32,931 nucleotides of DNA from Winogradskyella sp. GTDB lineage: Bacteria; Bacteroidota; Bacteroidia; Flavobacteriales; Flavobacteriaceae. Positions 8,017-16,053 of this stretch are shown here, in pieces; the stretch's first letter is position 1, and each line of letters starts with the position of its first letter. A program made the position numbers and the translations under genes. Below the pieces are notes generated by a model. That model was not told where the DNA came from, searched no databases, and saw nothing but the letters and a program-made list of their open reading frames with translations. Location of the stretch: positions 1 to 32,931 of the forward strand of contig JASBSE010000418.1 of the NCBI GenBank assembly GCA_030149115.1. Direction: 5' to 3'.

Positions 8017-9033
8017 ATGAAAAAAGATAACAAAGCCGTAATCTATTGGCTACTTACTGGTTGTGTTTTAATTTTTATAATGGTAATTGTTGGCGGTATT
8101 ACCAGGCTAACACATTCTGGTCTTTCCATTTCTAATTACAAGTTAATTTCAGGAACAATCCCTCCTATGAATGAAGTAGAATGGAATGAGGCCTTTGAGC
8201 TTTACAAGCAATATCCTGAATATCAAAAACTAAACAATCACTTCACTTTAGAAGAATTTAAAGATATTTACTTTTGGGAATGGATTCATCGTGTAATTGG
8301 TCGTTTTATTGGTTTAGTATTTATCATTCCTTTTTTCTATTTTTTAATCAGAAAACAACTTTCAAAACCTACCATTAAAAAATCGATTTTACTATTATTC
8401 ATGGGTGGCTTTCAAGGTTTTCTAGGTTGGTATATGGTAAAAAGTGGACTGGTTGACAGACCAGATGTAAGTCATTACAGATTAGCAGCACATTTAACTA
8501 CAGCATTTTTAACCTTTGCCTATACATTTTGGGTCGCATTAGATTTAATGTTCCCTAATAAAAAAGCTATAGACACTAAACTTAGAAATTTCATTAGAAT
8601 AGGTTTAGTTATATTAATCATTCAGATTATTTATGGTGCCTTTGTAGCTGGGTTAGATGCAGGTTGGATACACAACCACTGGCCTTTTATGAGTGAAGGC
8701 AAACTTATTCACGAAACTGTTTACACAGAGCACAACCCAACATACCTCAACTTTATTGAAGGAAAAAGTGGTGTGCAGTTTGTACACAGAACATTAGCAT
8801 ATTTTGTAGTGGTTTTCATTTTATCAATATGGTACAAAGCCACTCGTAACGATATTTCCAAATGGCAAACTAAAGGTGTTAACAGTCTTCTGCTTGTAGT
8901 TGGCATTCAGTTTTTATTGGGTGTGCTTACATTATTACTTGCAGTACCAGTTTGGTTAGGTGTTTTGCATCAGGTTGTTGCATTTATTTTATTGAGTTGT
9001 ATGGTTTTTACACTGCATCGTTTTAGTAAATAG
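8017..9033 (+). CDS. ctaA: Heme A synthase, CtaA/COX15 family
   Basis: This 338-residue integral membrane enzyme converts heme O to heme A for aa3-type cytochrome oxidase. About eight hydrophobic helices are visible. The family's conserved histidines are present: H33 in GGITRLTHSGLS, H90 in EWIHRVIGR, H152 and H158 in SHYRLAAHL, H256 in FVHRTLAYF and H317 in VLHQVV. They fall as paired four-helix bundles, as in known CtaA proteins. The long loop at 41-85 between the first two helices is typical of COX15-type proteins. It starts 18 bp after the CCA enzyme gene. The symbol follows family membership. Confidence 0.94.
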   Translation: MKKDNKAVIYWLLTGCVLIFIMVIVGGITRLTHSGLSISNYKLISGTIPPMNEVEWNEAFELYKQYPEYQKLNNHFTLEEFKDIYFWEWIHRVIGRFIGLVFIIPFFYFLIRKQLSKPTIKKSILLLFMGGFQGFLGWYMVKSGLVDRPDVSHYRLAAHLTTAFLTFAYTFWVALDLMFPNKKAIDTKLRNFIRIGLVILIIQIIYGAFVAGLDAGWIHNHWPFMSEGKLIHETVYTEHNPTYLNFIEGKSGVQFVHRTLAYFVVVFILSIWYKATRNDISKWQTKGVNSLLLVVGIQFLLGVLTLLLAVPVWLGVLHQVVAFILLSCMVFTLHRFSK

Positions 9034-9035
9034 TT

Positions 9036-9043
9036 TAAATTTG
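9036..9043 (+). promoter_or_regulatory. Candidate -7 element abutting the start of the pRiA4b ORF-3-like gene
   Basis: The box TAAATTTG is an exact TAnnTTTG match and is followed by CACC and the ATG at 9048, with a 4-nt gap. It begins 3 nt after the stop of the heme A synthase gene. If used, it gives a leaderless or nearly leaderless mRNA. No TTG is seen at the -33 distance. Confidence 0.45.
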
Positions 9044-9047
9044 CACC

Positions 9048-9563
9048 ATGATTTACAGATTTAGAGTCATATTAGACAACGATACAGAAGACGATGTGTT
9101 TCGCGATTTAGAAATTCGTGAAACCGACACAATGGAAGATTTGCATAACATCATTACCCAATCTTTTGGCTTTGATGGTATGGAAATGGCTTCTTTTTAT
9201 ATTAGCGATGACGAATGGAACCAAGGTGAAGAAATTGCCATGATGGACATGAGTGAAGCTGGTAACGAAGTTAAAATGATGAGTACAACGGTTATCAAAG
9301 ATGTTGTACACGAGGCTTCACCAAAGCTAATCTACGTTTACGATTTTTTAAGCATGTGGACATTTTATGTGGAACTTGCTGAAATTGTAGACGAAGCCCA
9401 AGGTACAGATTACCCTAACCTAATGTTTGTTCACGGTCAAATTCCTGACGAAGCACCAGATAAATCTTTTGAAGCTGAAGATGATGATGCCTTTAACGAG
9501 TTTGATGATGATCTAGATATTGATGATTACGAGAATCTAGATTTTGACGAGAACTGGAACTAA
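9048..9563 (+). CDS. Plasmid pRiA4b ORF-3-like family protein, acidic tail
   Basis: This 171-residue protein resembles the plasmid pRiA4b ORF-3 family (also labelled IS1096 passenger TnpR-like). The match lies in the N-terminal part: MIYRFRVILDNDTEDDVFRD followed by DTMEDLHNIITQSFGFDG and MASFYISDDEWNQG. The family fold is a beta-rich domain of unknown biochemical role and is widespread on chromosomes. The C-terminus from about residue 141 is extremely acidic, with runs of Asp and Glu (DDDLDIDDYENLDFDENWN), which may mimic nucleic acid or bind basic partners. No transposase or insertion-sequence ends surround it, so the transposon-derived label should not be taken literally. It converges on the next gene with 5 bp between stops. 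Confidence 0.85.
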   Translation: MIYRFRVILDNDTEDDVFRDLEIRETDTMEDLHNIITQSFGFDGMEMASFYISDDEWNQGEEIAMMDMSEAGNEVKMMSTTVIKDVVHEASPKLIYVYDFLSMWTFYVELAEIVDEAQGTDYPNLMFVHGQIPDEAPDKSFEAEDDDAFNEFDDDLDIDDYENLDFDENWN

Positions 9564-9568
9564 AAAGA

Positions 9569-10630
9569 CTAAAAGAAATTTTTCATATTAATGCCTTGGT
9601 AATTTCGCTTTACGAAATCTAAGGCATTTTTTAATATACCTCCCATATTTTGGCAGCGTCTAAACTCTAAATCGTTTGTGTAATTATAAATTTCCTCTTT
9701 CAATAAATCTATATGCTTTGGGATAGAAATTACATCGTTATCCATACAATCTAGAAGTTCACTTATTCTACTTTGATAACTTAACATGCGTTTTGCAATA
9801 ATAGATCGTTCCTCAATTTTGTATTGGTCTATGGATTCCTTCTGAATACGATCTCGCACTAATTCTACCATCTTGTAGTTTTCTTTAAAAAACTGAGGTC
9901 TGTAAATTTTCAATTTTCCTTCATAGCTCTGTTGGTCAAAATCTATAGCTCTAATTTTATAAACCACATGGTCAAAATCGTGAGTAGGTACTATAACATA
10001 GTTGTAAGAACGCATATCACCTAGTAACCTAATCATACAACGTTCATTAAACTTCACAAACTCTTTTGCTATTTGGGATTTTTCAGATTCAGTACATTGT
10101 GGCAACATATTTTTTATAAATTCATCGCCAGGAATACCTGCAATATGCTCCTCTATTAAAGTATCTTTATAAACCAAAAAGTTTAAATTGTATGGAGATA
10201 ACATGTGCTCTAGTTCTAATCCATAAACTCTAGAGGCATCGCCTTTTTTAACATAGAAATAAGTATAATTATCGTTAAGTATATTTCTTACCTTAACTCT
10301 AAAAGGTTTAGAATTTCCGAACGTACAATAATCTACAGCATCTACATTAAGATACTTAAAAATGTCTTCATTACCATCAGATATTAAAATAGAGTATACA
10401 AGTTTTAGACTTCGATCAATTTCTTCACGTTCAAACTCATTGTAATAAACACGCACCCATAGTGTATCCTCATCGTTTTTATCGTATACTACAACAGAAC
10501 CTTGAAAACGTAGCAAATCATCATAAAAAATAGGTAAACGTATATTGCGGTTATAGGACTTTAGATAATTATGCAGCTTATCATTAATTGGATAAGATGG
10601 CTTCTTTTTAGAAATTTTTAAATCTTCCAT
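9569..10630 (-). CDS. Unrecognised protein with a kinase-like residue pattern
   Basis: I do not recognise this 353-residue protein by family. No signal peptide or membrane segment is seen. The order of residues suggests a protein-kinase-like fold: YFYVKKGD with K128/K129 and the nearby E139 or E141 as an ATP-binding Lys and alphaC Glu, a hinge-like LIEEHIAGIPGDEFI at 158-172, a catalytic-loop pattern LLGDMRSYNYVI with D205 and N210, then RAIDFDQQSYEG with D230 in the DFG position. A helical, charged C-terminal region of about 110 residues follows. The same D-x4-N spacing is present in the LPS kinase-like gene at 3873. It may be a small-molecule or protein kinase, or a pseudokinase. This is inference from spacing only. 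Confidence 0.8.
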   Translation of the reverse strand: MEDLKISKKKPSYPINDKLHNYLKSYNRNIRLPIFYDDLLRFQGSVVVYDKNDEDTLWVRVYYNEFEREEIDRSLKLVYSILISDGNEDIFKYLNVDAVDYCTFGNSKPFRVKVRNILNDNYTYFYVKKGDASRVYGLELEHMLSPYNLNFLVYKDTLIEEHIAGIPGDEFIKNMLPQCTESEKSQIAKEFVKFNERCMIRLLGDMRSYNYVIVPTHDFDHVVYKIRAIDFDQQSYEGKLKIYRPQFFKENYKMVELVRDRIQKESIDQYKIEERSIIAKRMLSYQSRISELLDCMDNDVISIPKHIDLLKEEIYNYTNDLEFRRCQNMGGILKNALDFVKRNYQGINMKNFF

Positions 10631-10753
10631 ATCAACTAATTAATACTAAAGTAAGGTTTTATATCGTTATTTTGTAACAAATATTTTAAACACTCGTCTT
10701 ACTTACATAACCAATCTATACTGGACTTTCAGTATTAAAAAAACCAATCAATT

Positions 10754-11683
10754 TTGGAACAACCCATTCTCACAATTAACAATCTTACTAAAAAATTCGG
10801 CGCTCTTACGGCTGTAAAAGATTTAAGCTTTACAATAAATAAAGGCAACGTATATGGCATCTTAGGACCTAATGGAAGTGGTAAATCTACTACTTTAGGC
10901 ATTGTTCTTAACGTAGTGAATAAAACCAGTGGATCCTTTAAATGGTTTAATGGAAATACATCTACACATGATGCTTTAAAGCAAGTAGGTGCTATTATAG
11001 AGCGACCAAATTTTTACCCTTACATGACAGCAGAACAAAACCTAAAATTGGTCTGTAGAATAAAAGGTGTTGACCATAGTAAAATTGATGAAAAACTTGA
11101 AGTAGTTGGCCTTTTAGAAAGAAAACATCATAAGTTTAAGACTTATTCTTTAGGAATGAAACAGCGTTTAGCCATTGCTTCCGCCTTACTTAACGATCCT
11201 GAAATATTAATTTTAGATGAGCCTACTAACGGTCTTGATCCACAAGGAATTCATCAAATACGTCAAATCATTAAAGACATAGCAGCTGGTGGAACAACCA
11301 TCCTATTAGCTTCTCACCTTCTGGATGAAGTTGAAAAAGTATGTTCTCATGTTGTAGTTCTTAGAAAAGGTGAAAAATTATACTCTGGCCGTGTTGATGA
11401 AATGATTAGTAGTCATGGCTTTTTTGAGTTAAAAACTGACAAAAAGAAAGAGCTTATTTCAATCTTAGAATCTCATCCAAATTTTAGTAAACTAAAGATT
11501 GAAGAAGAATTAATCACAGCCTTTTTAAATGAACCTATGTCTGCATCGGACTTTAATAAACTGATGTTTGACAAAGGTATAATCCTATCTCATTTGGTAA
11601 AACGAAAAGAAAGCCTTGAAGAGCAATTCTTACAACTAACAGATGAAAATGAGATTAATCAAGAAATAGGAAAATTAAATTAA
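10754..11683 (+). CDS. ABC transporter ATP-binding protein (ABC-2 type exporter)
   Basis: This is a 309-residue ATPase of the BcrA/NatA-like exporter class. Walker A is GPNGSGKST (38-46), the signature is YSLGMKQRLAIA (about 131-142), Walker B is ILILDEPTNGLDP (about 151-163) and the switch His is in LLASHLLDEV (about 187). A C-terminal extension of some 80 residues follows, as is common in this class. The start is TTG at 10754. It is chosen because the family's first strand (PILTINNLTKKFG) begins immediately after it. The permease gene starts 23 bp after the stop, so the two make an operon. The substrate is unknown. The 123-bp upstream gap separates it from a divergent gene. Confidence 0.93.
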   Translation: MEQPILTINNLTKKFGALTAVKDLSFTINKGNVYGILGPNGSGKSTTLGIVLNVVNKTSGSFKWFNGNTSTHDALKQVGAIIERPNFYPYMTAEQNLKLVCRIKGVDHSKIDEKLEVVGLLERKHHKFKTYSLGMKQRLAIASALLNDPEILILDEPTNGLDPQGIHQIRQIIKDIAAGGTTILLASHLLDEVEKVCSHVVVLRKGEKLYSGRVDEMISSHGFFELKTDKKKELISILESHPNFSKLKIEEELITAFLNEPMSASDFNKLMFDKGIILSHLVKRKESLEEQFLQLTDENEINQEIGKLN

Positions 11684-11706
11684 AACTAAGCACAACCAAC
11701 CACATC

Positions 11707-12540
11707 ATGTTAAGATTATTAAAAATAGAATTTGATAAATTAAGATATAATAAAGCAAGTAGAATACTTATACTTACCTATTTCATTTTACTTGTACTAA
11801 TAGCTCTTTTTGCAGTAATAAAGTTTGATATCGGCCCAGTTAAATTTCATTTAGCTGAAATGGGAATTTTTAATTTCCCGTATATCTGGCACTTTAATAC
11901 TTTTGTAGCAGGATTATTGAAGTTTTTCTTACTACTGGTTATTGTCTCAATGGTATCCAATGAGTATAGTAATAAAACTTTAAAACAAAATCTGATAGAT
12001 GGTTTAAGTAAGAAAGAGTTTATACTATCTAAGTTTTACATGGTTTTAGCATTCTCGCTAATATCTACAGTATTTGTATTTATTGTATCATTAGTACTAG
12101 GTTACATCTACTCAAGCTATACAGAGTTTTCGATAGTCTTTACAGATTTAGAATACCTACTCGCCTTCTTTGTTAAGCTTGTTGGGTTTTTCTCTTTTGG
12201 TTTATTTTTAGGTGTACTTATAAAGCGATCTGCCTTTGCCGTAGCAACAATGGTTGTATTATTTTTAATAGAGTTTATAAGTTGGAGCGTTGTATCCGCA
12301 TATAATAGAGGTACTGACTTTGCTGACAATATTTACCAATATATGCCATTTAAATCCTTATGGAATTTAATTGACGAGCCTGGCTCTAGACTATCAGCAG
12401 TACAAGCATTAGCCAATCAAATAGAAGAAGATTTATCTTACGATTACGCAGTACACTGGTACGAAATAGCTATTGTATTAGGTTGGTCTGCACTTTTTAT
12501 CTTTTTATCTTATCAATTATTAAAAAAGAGAGATTTATAA
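11707..12540 (+). CDS. ABC-2 type transporter permease
   Basis: This 277-residue polytopic membrane protein is the partner of the ATPase encoded just upstream. Hydrophobic segments lie at about 18-38, 66-84, 110-133, 150-170, 175-198 and 251-270, giving six helices. The cytoplasmic motif VSNEYSNKTLKQNLIDGLSK after the second helix is typical of ABC-2 permeases and probably couples to the ATPase. Together they should form a homodimeric exporter in the inner membrane. The sequence does not show whether it exports a lipid, peptide or antibiotic. A TAnnTTTG-like box overlaps its stop codon, before the adhesin cluster. Confidence 0.92.
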   Translation: MLRLLKIEFDKLRYNKASRILILTYFILLVLIALFAVIKFDIGPVKFHLAEMGIFNFPYIWHFNTFVAGLLKFFLLLVIVSMVSNEYSNKTLKQNLIDGLSKKEFILSKFYMVLAFSLISTVFVFIVSLVLGYIYSSYTEFSIVFTDLEYLLAFFVKLVGFFSFGLFLGVLIKRSAFAVATMVVLFLIEFISWSVVSAYNRGTDFADNIYQYMPFKSLWNLIDEPGSRLSAVQALANQIEEDLSYDYAVHWYEIAIVLGWSALFIFLSYQLLKKRDL

Positions 12541-12548
12541 TAGCTTTG
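12541..12548 (+). promoter_or_regulatory. Possible -7 element upstream of the adhesin cluster
   Basis: TAGCTTTG matches TAnnTTTG and lies 95 nt before the ATG at 12644, starting directly after the permease stop codon. No -33 TTG was found at the expected spacing. The 103-bp gap to the adhesin gene otherwise holds a weak hairpin (12580-12600) without a T run. Confidence 0.3.
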
Positions 12549-12643
12549 TTGTAATTGCTATGTGATTTTAATACTAAATCTAGGAGTTTTTGAGTTCTAG
12601 TTGTTATATTGTATTAAAGTGTGTAGTGTACATTAAAGCAATT

Positions 12644-15600
12644 ATGAAAAAGAAATACGCCTTACTATTTGCATTTTTTTATTGTGTTTTTACAATGGCA
12701 CAAGAAGAAACTACAAACTGGGCTTTTGGTAACCAAGCTGGATTAAATTTTGACTTAACAACAGGTAATGTTGTTCCTATTTCAACATCAATAAGTACTT
12801 CCGAAGGCTGCTCTACTATCTCCGATGAAAATGGTATTTTGCAATTTTATACGGATGGACGTACAGTATGGAATCGTAATCATCAAATTATGCCTAATGG
12901 TGATTACTTTGGTGATACAGGGTTACTCGGAGATCCATCCAGTACTTCCTCTGGAGTAATTGTACCACATCCTACAAATGACAATTTATATTACATCTTT
13001 ACGGTAGATGAACCTCATCACAATAATGCATGGGCAGCACCTAATCAAGGTCCTGCTGATGAAAATGGAAATCCTATAAATTTTTATGAAGAAACTTATG
13101 GCGACTTTCAATCGGTACCTAATGATGATGACGGATTTAATAATGGTTTTAATTACTCATTAGTAGACATGACTCTCAATGGAGGTTTTGGAGATGTTGT
13201 TGCTTCAGAAAAGAATATCCACTTGGTAACTTATGACACTTCTCAACCCGACCAAGAACTCTATAAATGTGCAGAAAAAATAACCGCCGTTCAAGGGGCA
13301 GACTGCGAAACAATGTGGGTTATAACTCAATTTGTGGACACCTTCTATGCATTTAAAATAGATGCTAATGGTTTTAATGATTTAACCCCAGTTACTTCAA
13401 CTTTAACACCAAACATTACAACACAAGGTTATAGAAGAAATGGTATTGGTTATATGAAATCCTCACCTGATGGTAACAAAATAGCTGTTTGCCATGCCCA
13501 AAATGGTGTGTTTCCAAGTGATGATGATGCAGCACCAAGCACTGGTAGTTTTTGGCTCTATGATTTTGACAATGAAACAGGGCAAGTTAGTAATCCTGTG
13601 AATTTAGTATCTAATATGCAAAGTTATGGTACTGAGTTTTCTGCTGACTCTAAAAAACTATATGTAACAAATAATAATGTAGTAAGGCAGTTTGACCTTG
13701 ATAATAATAATGCTGAGACCATAGTATTTCAAGGCACACAGTTTATCTCATCTATGCAGCTAGGTCCTAACAACAAAATATATGTATGTAATGGACAAAG
13801 TCAAAATAGCCTTGATGTTATTGAAAATCCTGGTGAAGCCGGTTTAGCATGTAACTACAACCAAGGTGGTCAACCTTTGGCTAGTGGCACTAGTGCCACC
13901 TTAGGGTTACCCCCTTTTATTACTTCTCTACTTGGATTTGAAATAGACATCATTAGAAACGGAATTAGTACCTCGGAATTAAGTTTGTGTACTGGAGATA
14001 ATTACACCTTACAGGCTGATGAAATTACAGGTGCCGATTATGTTTGGTCCTTTGATGGTACTCCTATTGCTGGAAATAATCAAGCCCAGTTAATAATAGA
14101 TTCTCCAGGTTTTTATGAAGTTTACATAGAACCTAACAATGGAGATTGTCCCATAGAAGGTAGTGCTGTTGTAGGTGTTTTTGATATTCCTGTAGCTAAC
14201 ACAGTTTCTAATGTTACCGTTTGTGATGATTCTATAAACGATGGTATTGTTAGCGGTTTAGACTTTACAGATAAAAATGATGAGGCCCTCTTAATGCAGT
14301 CCCCTGCACAGTACAATGTACGTTATTTTGAATCGATGGATAATGCTATTAATCTCGAAAATGAAATCAACTTTCCTTACACAAACATTAGTAGTCCTCA
14401 ACCAATTTTTGTAAGAGTAGAAAACTCAGATAATACCAATTGTTTTGACATAACAAATTTTGAGCTTGAAGTCATTAGTACTCCACAAATTGTTCAAATT
14501 AATAATATTGAATTTTGTGATAACGAAGGAGATCCAACAGATGGAATTGCAACCATAGAATTAGGTGATTTAATTGCACCTATAAGAGGTGATCAGTCTG
14601 AAACCGAAACCAATATTACCTTTCATTCTTCACAACAAGATGCTGATGACAATACAGATCAGCTACCTCTAACATACACCACAAATTCTGGTGAAATTTT
14701 TATTAGAATTGAAAACACCAATAACACAAATTGTTATAGCACAGGAAGTTTTATTCTTGATGTTAATGACGCACCTATAGCAAACGATATTACAATTTTG
14801 CAGTGTGATGAAGATGGTATACCAGAAGGATTCACATCCTTTAACATTAATCTGTTTAATGATGATGTTATAAATAACGAACCAAACCGAAATGTAACCT
14901 ATTACTTATCTCAAGTAGATGCAGAAAATGAAGAAAACGAAATTGATGCTGATGCTTTTGAAAATTTCTTTAACCCTCAAATCGTTTATGCTAGAGTTAT
15001 TAATACAAATACTGGCTGTGTAAGCTATAGTGAAGTTTCGTTAGAAGTAAGCACAACCTCGTCAAACGACACGAGTTTAGTTGCTTGCGATACTGATGGT
15101 ACAGAAGATGGTTTTATGGCATTTAGTCTTATTGCATCAAACCCAATAGTCTTGGCTGGTGCACCTGCAGGACTAGAGGTGCAATACTATGAAACCTATG
15201 AAGATGCGCTTTTAGAAAATAATGCACTTAGCGATACTTACACTAATACAACTCCTTATAATCAAATCATCTATGCACGCGTAGAGAATTCTAACGCATG
15301 TTATGGTATAAGTGAAATAGAACTTATTGTGAATGAACTACCAGATATTGAAACTGAATTTGAAACACTATACTGTATTAACAGTTATCCTGAAACCATT
15401 GTGTTAGATGCAGGAATTATTGACGACTCACCTAGTAATTACACCTACTCTTGGTCTACAACAGAAACTACATCTACAATTGAAGTTAATGAGCCTGGCA
15501 CATATACCGTAACTGTTTTTAATAGCAACAATTGCAGCAAACAAAGAACTATAACTGTTTTACCATCCAATATTGCTACTATAGATAATATTGAAATTGT

Positions 15601-16051
15601 TGACGCCTCAAACAATAATTCTATAACCGTTTTAGTTTCTGGTGAAGGTGATTACGAATATGCGTTAGATGATATTAATGGTCCTTATCAAGATTCTAAT
15701 GTATTTGAAGATATTTCACCAGGTCTCTACACAGTATTTGTTAGAGATAGAAACGATTGTGGAATTTCAGAAGAGCTGGTTTCAGTTATTGGTTTTCCAA
15801 AATTCTTTACACCAAATGGTGATGGCACTAACGAGTTTTGGCAAGTAAGAGGCATTAATAATCAGTTTCAAGCTAATTCTTTAATTCTTATTTTTGACCG
15901 TTACGGAAAACTTTTAACAAAGCTTAATCCTCTTGGTCCTGGTTGGGATGGTAGATACAATGGTGCTAACATGCCTGCAAGCGATTACTGGTTTAAAGTA
16001 GAATTAGAAGATGGAAGAACTTTTACAAGTCATTTTGCATTAAAACGATAA
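12644..16051 (+). CDS. Secreted T9SS type B cargo protein with beta-rich head and four 94-96-residue modules
   Basis: This is a 1,135-residue surface or secreted protein. The start is the ATG at 12644, which gives a clean signal peptide (MKKKYALLFAFFYCVFTMAQ). The frame is open upstream to a TTG at 12590, but that would bury the signal peptide. The head (about 25-440) starts WAFGNQAGLNFDLTTGNV and has repeated strand-rich phrases (LYYIFTVDE, GYMKSSPDGNKIAV, FSADSKKLYVTNN), suggesting a beta-propeller-like fold. An Ig-like segment follows (about 445-510), then four modules (516-900) with paired Cys, a second Ig-like segment, an SprB-like segment (YEYALDDINGPYQ) and a type B sorting domain of about 90 residues (FFTPNGDGTNEFW, IFDRYGK, GPGWDG, SDYWF). 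The next gene starts 2 bp after the stop. Confidence 0.93.
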   Translation: MKKKYALLFAFFYCVFTMAQEETTNWAFGNQAGLNFDLTTGNVVPISTSISTSEGCSTISDENGILQFYTDGRTVWNRNHQIMPNGDYFGDTGLLGDPSSTSSGVIVPHPTNDNLYYIFTVDEPHHNNAWAAPNQGPADENGNPINFYEETYGDFQSVPNDDDGFNNGFNYSLVDMTLNGGFGDVVASEKNIHLVTYDTSQPDQELYKCAEKITAVQGADCETMWVITQFVDTFYAFKIDANGFNDLTPVTSTLTPNITTQGYRRNGIGYMKSSPDGNKIAVCHAQNGVFPSDDDAAPSTGSFWLYDFDNETGQVSNPVNLVSNMQSYGTEFSADSKKLYVTNNNVVRQFDLDNNNAETIVFQGTQFISSMQLGPNNKIYVCNGQSQNSLDVIENPGEAGLACNYNQGGQPLASGTSATLGLPPFITSLLGFEIDIIRNGISTSELSLCTGDNYTLQADEITGADYVWSFDGTPIAGNNQAQLIIDSPGFYEVYIEPNNGDCPIEGSAVVGVFDIPVANTVSNVTVCDDSINDGIVSGLDFTDKNDEALLMQSPAQYNVRYFESMDNAINLENEINFPYTNISSPQPIFVRVENSDNTNCFDITNFELEVISTPQIVQINNIEFCDNEGDPTDGIATIELGDLIAPIRGDQSETETNITFHSSQQDADDNTDQLPLTYTTNSGEIFIRIENTNNTNCYSTGSFILDVNDAPIANDITILQCDEDGIPEGFTSFNINLFNDDVINNEPNRNVTYYLSQVDAENEENEIDADAFENFFNPQIVYARVINTNTGCVSYSEVSLEVSTTSSNDTSLVACDTDGTEDGFMAFSLIASNPIVLAGAPAGLEVQYYETYEDALLENNALSDTYTNTTPYNQIIYARVENSNACYGISEIELIVNELPDIETEFETLYCINSYPETIVLDAGIIDDSPSNYTYSWSTTETTSTIEVNEPGTYTVTVFNSNNCSKQRTITVLPSNIATIDNIEIVDASNNNSITVLVSGEGDYEYALDDINGPYQDSNVFEDISPGLYTVFVRDRNDCGISEELVSVIGFPKFFTPNGDGTNEFWQVRGINNQFQANSLILIFDRYGKLLTKLNPLGPGWDGRYNGANMPASDYWFKVELEDGRTFTSHFALKR
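14189..15343 (+). repeat. Array of four Cys-paired modules in the first adhesin
   Basis: Four protein-level repeats of about 96 residues cover residues 516-900. Each has a CD near its start, an aromatic YY/YF strand followed by a DA motif, a (I/V)(F/Y)xRVEN strand, and a second Cys about 67 residues after the first. Modules 3 and 4 are nearly repeated in the next gene. Confidence 0.85.
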
Positions 16052-16053
16052 TA

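Noticed and set aside
9048-9563. Mobile element suggested by the IS1096-passenger label of the pRiA4b ORF-3-like family.
   Set aside because: No transposase, inverted ends or target duplications are visible nearby. The family is common on chromosomes.
12580-12600. Hairpin CTAGGA/TTCTAG as a terminator after the ABC permease gene.
   Set aside because: The stem is short with a G-T pair, and no T run follows.
12590-12643. N-terminal extension of the first adhesin from a TTG at 12590.
   Set aside because: It would place 18 residues before a well-formed signal peptide. The ATG at 12644 is the natural start.
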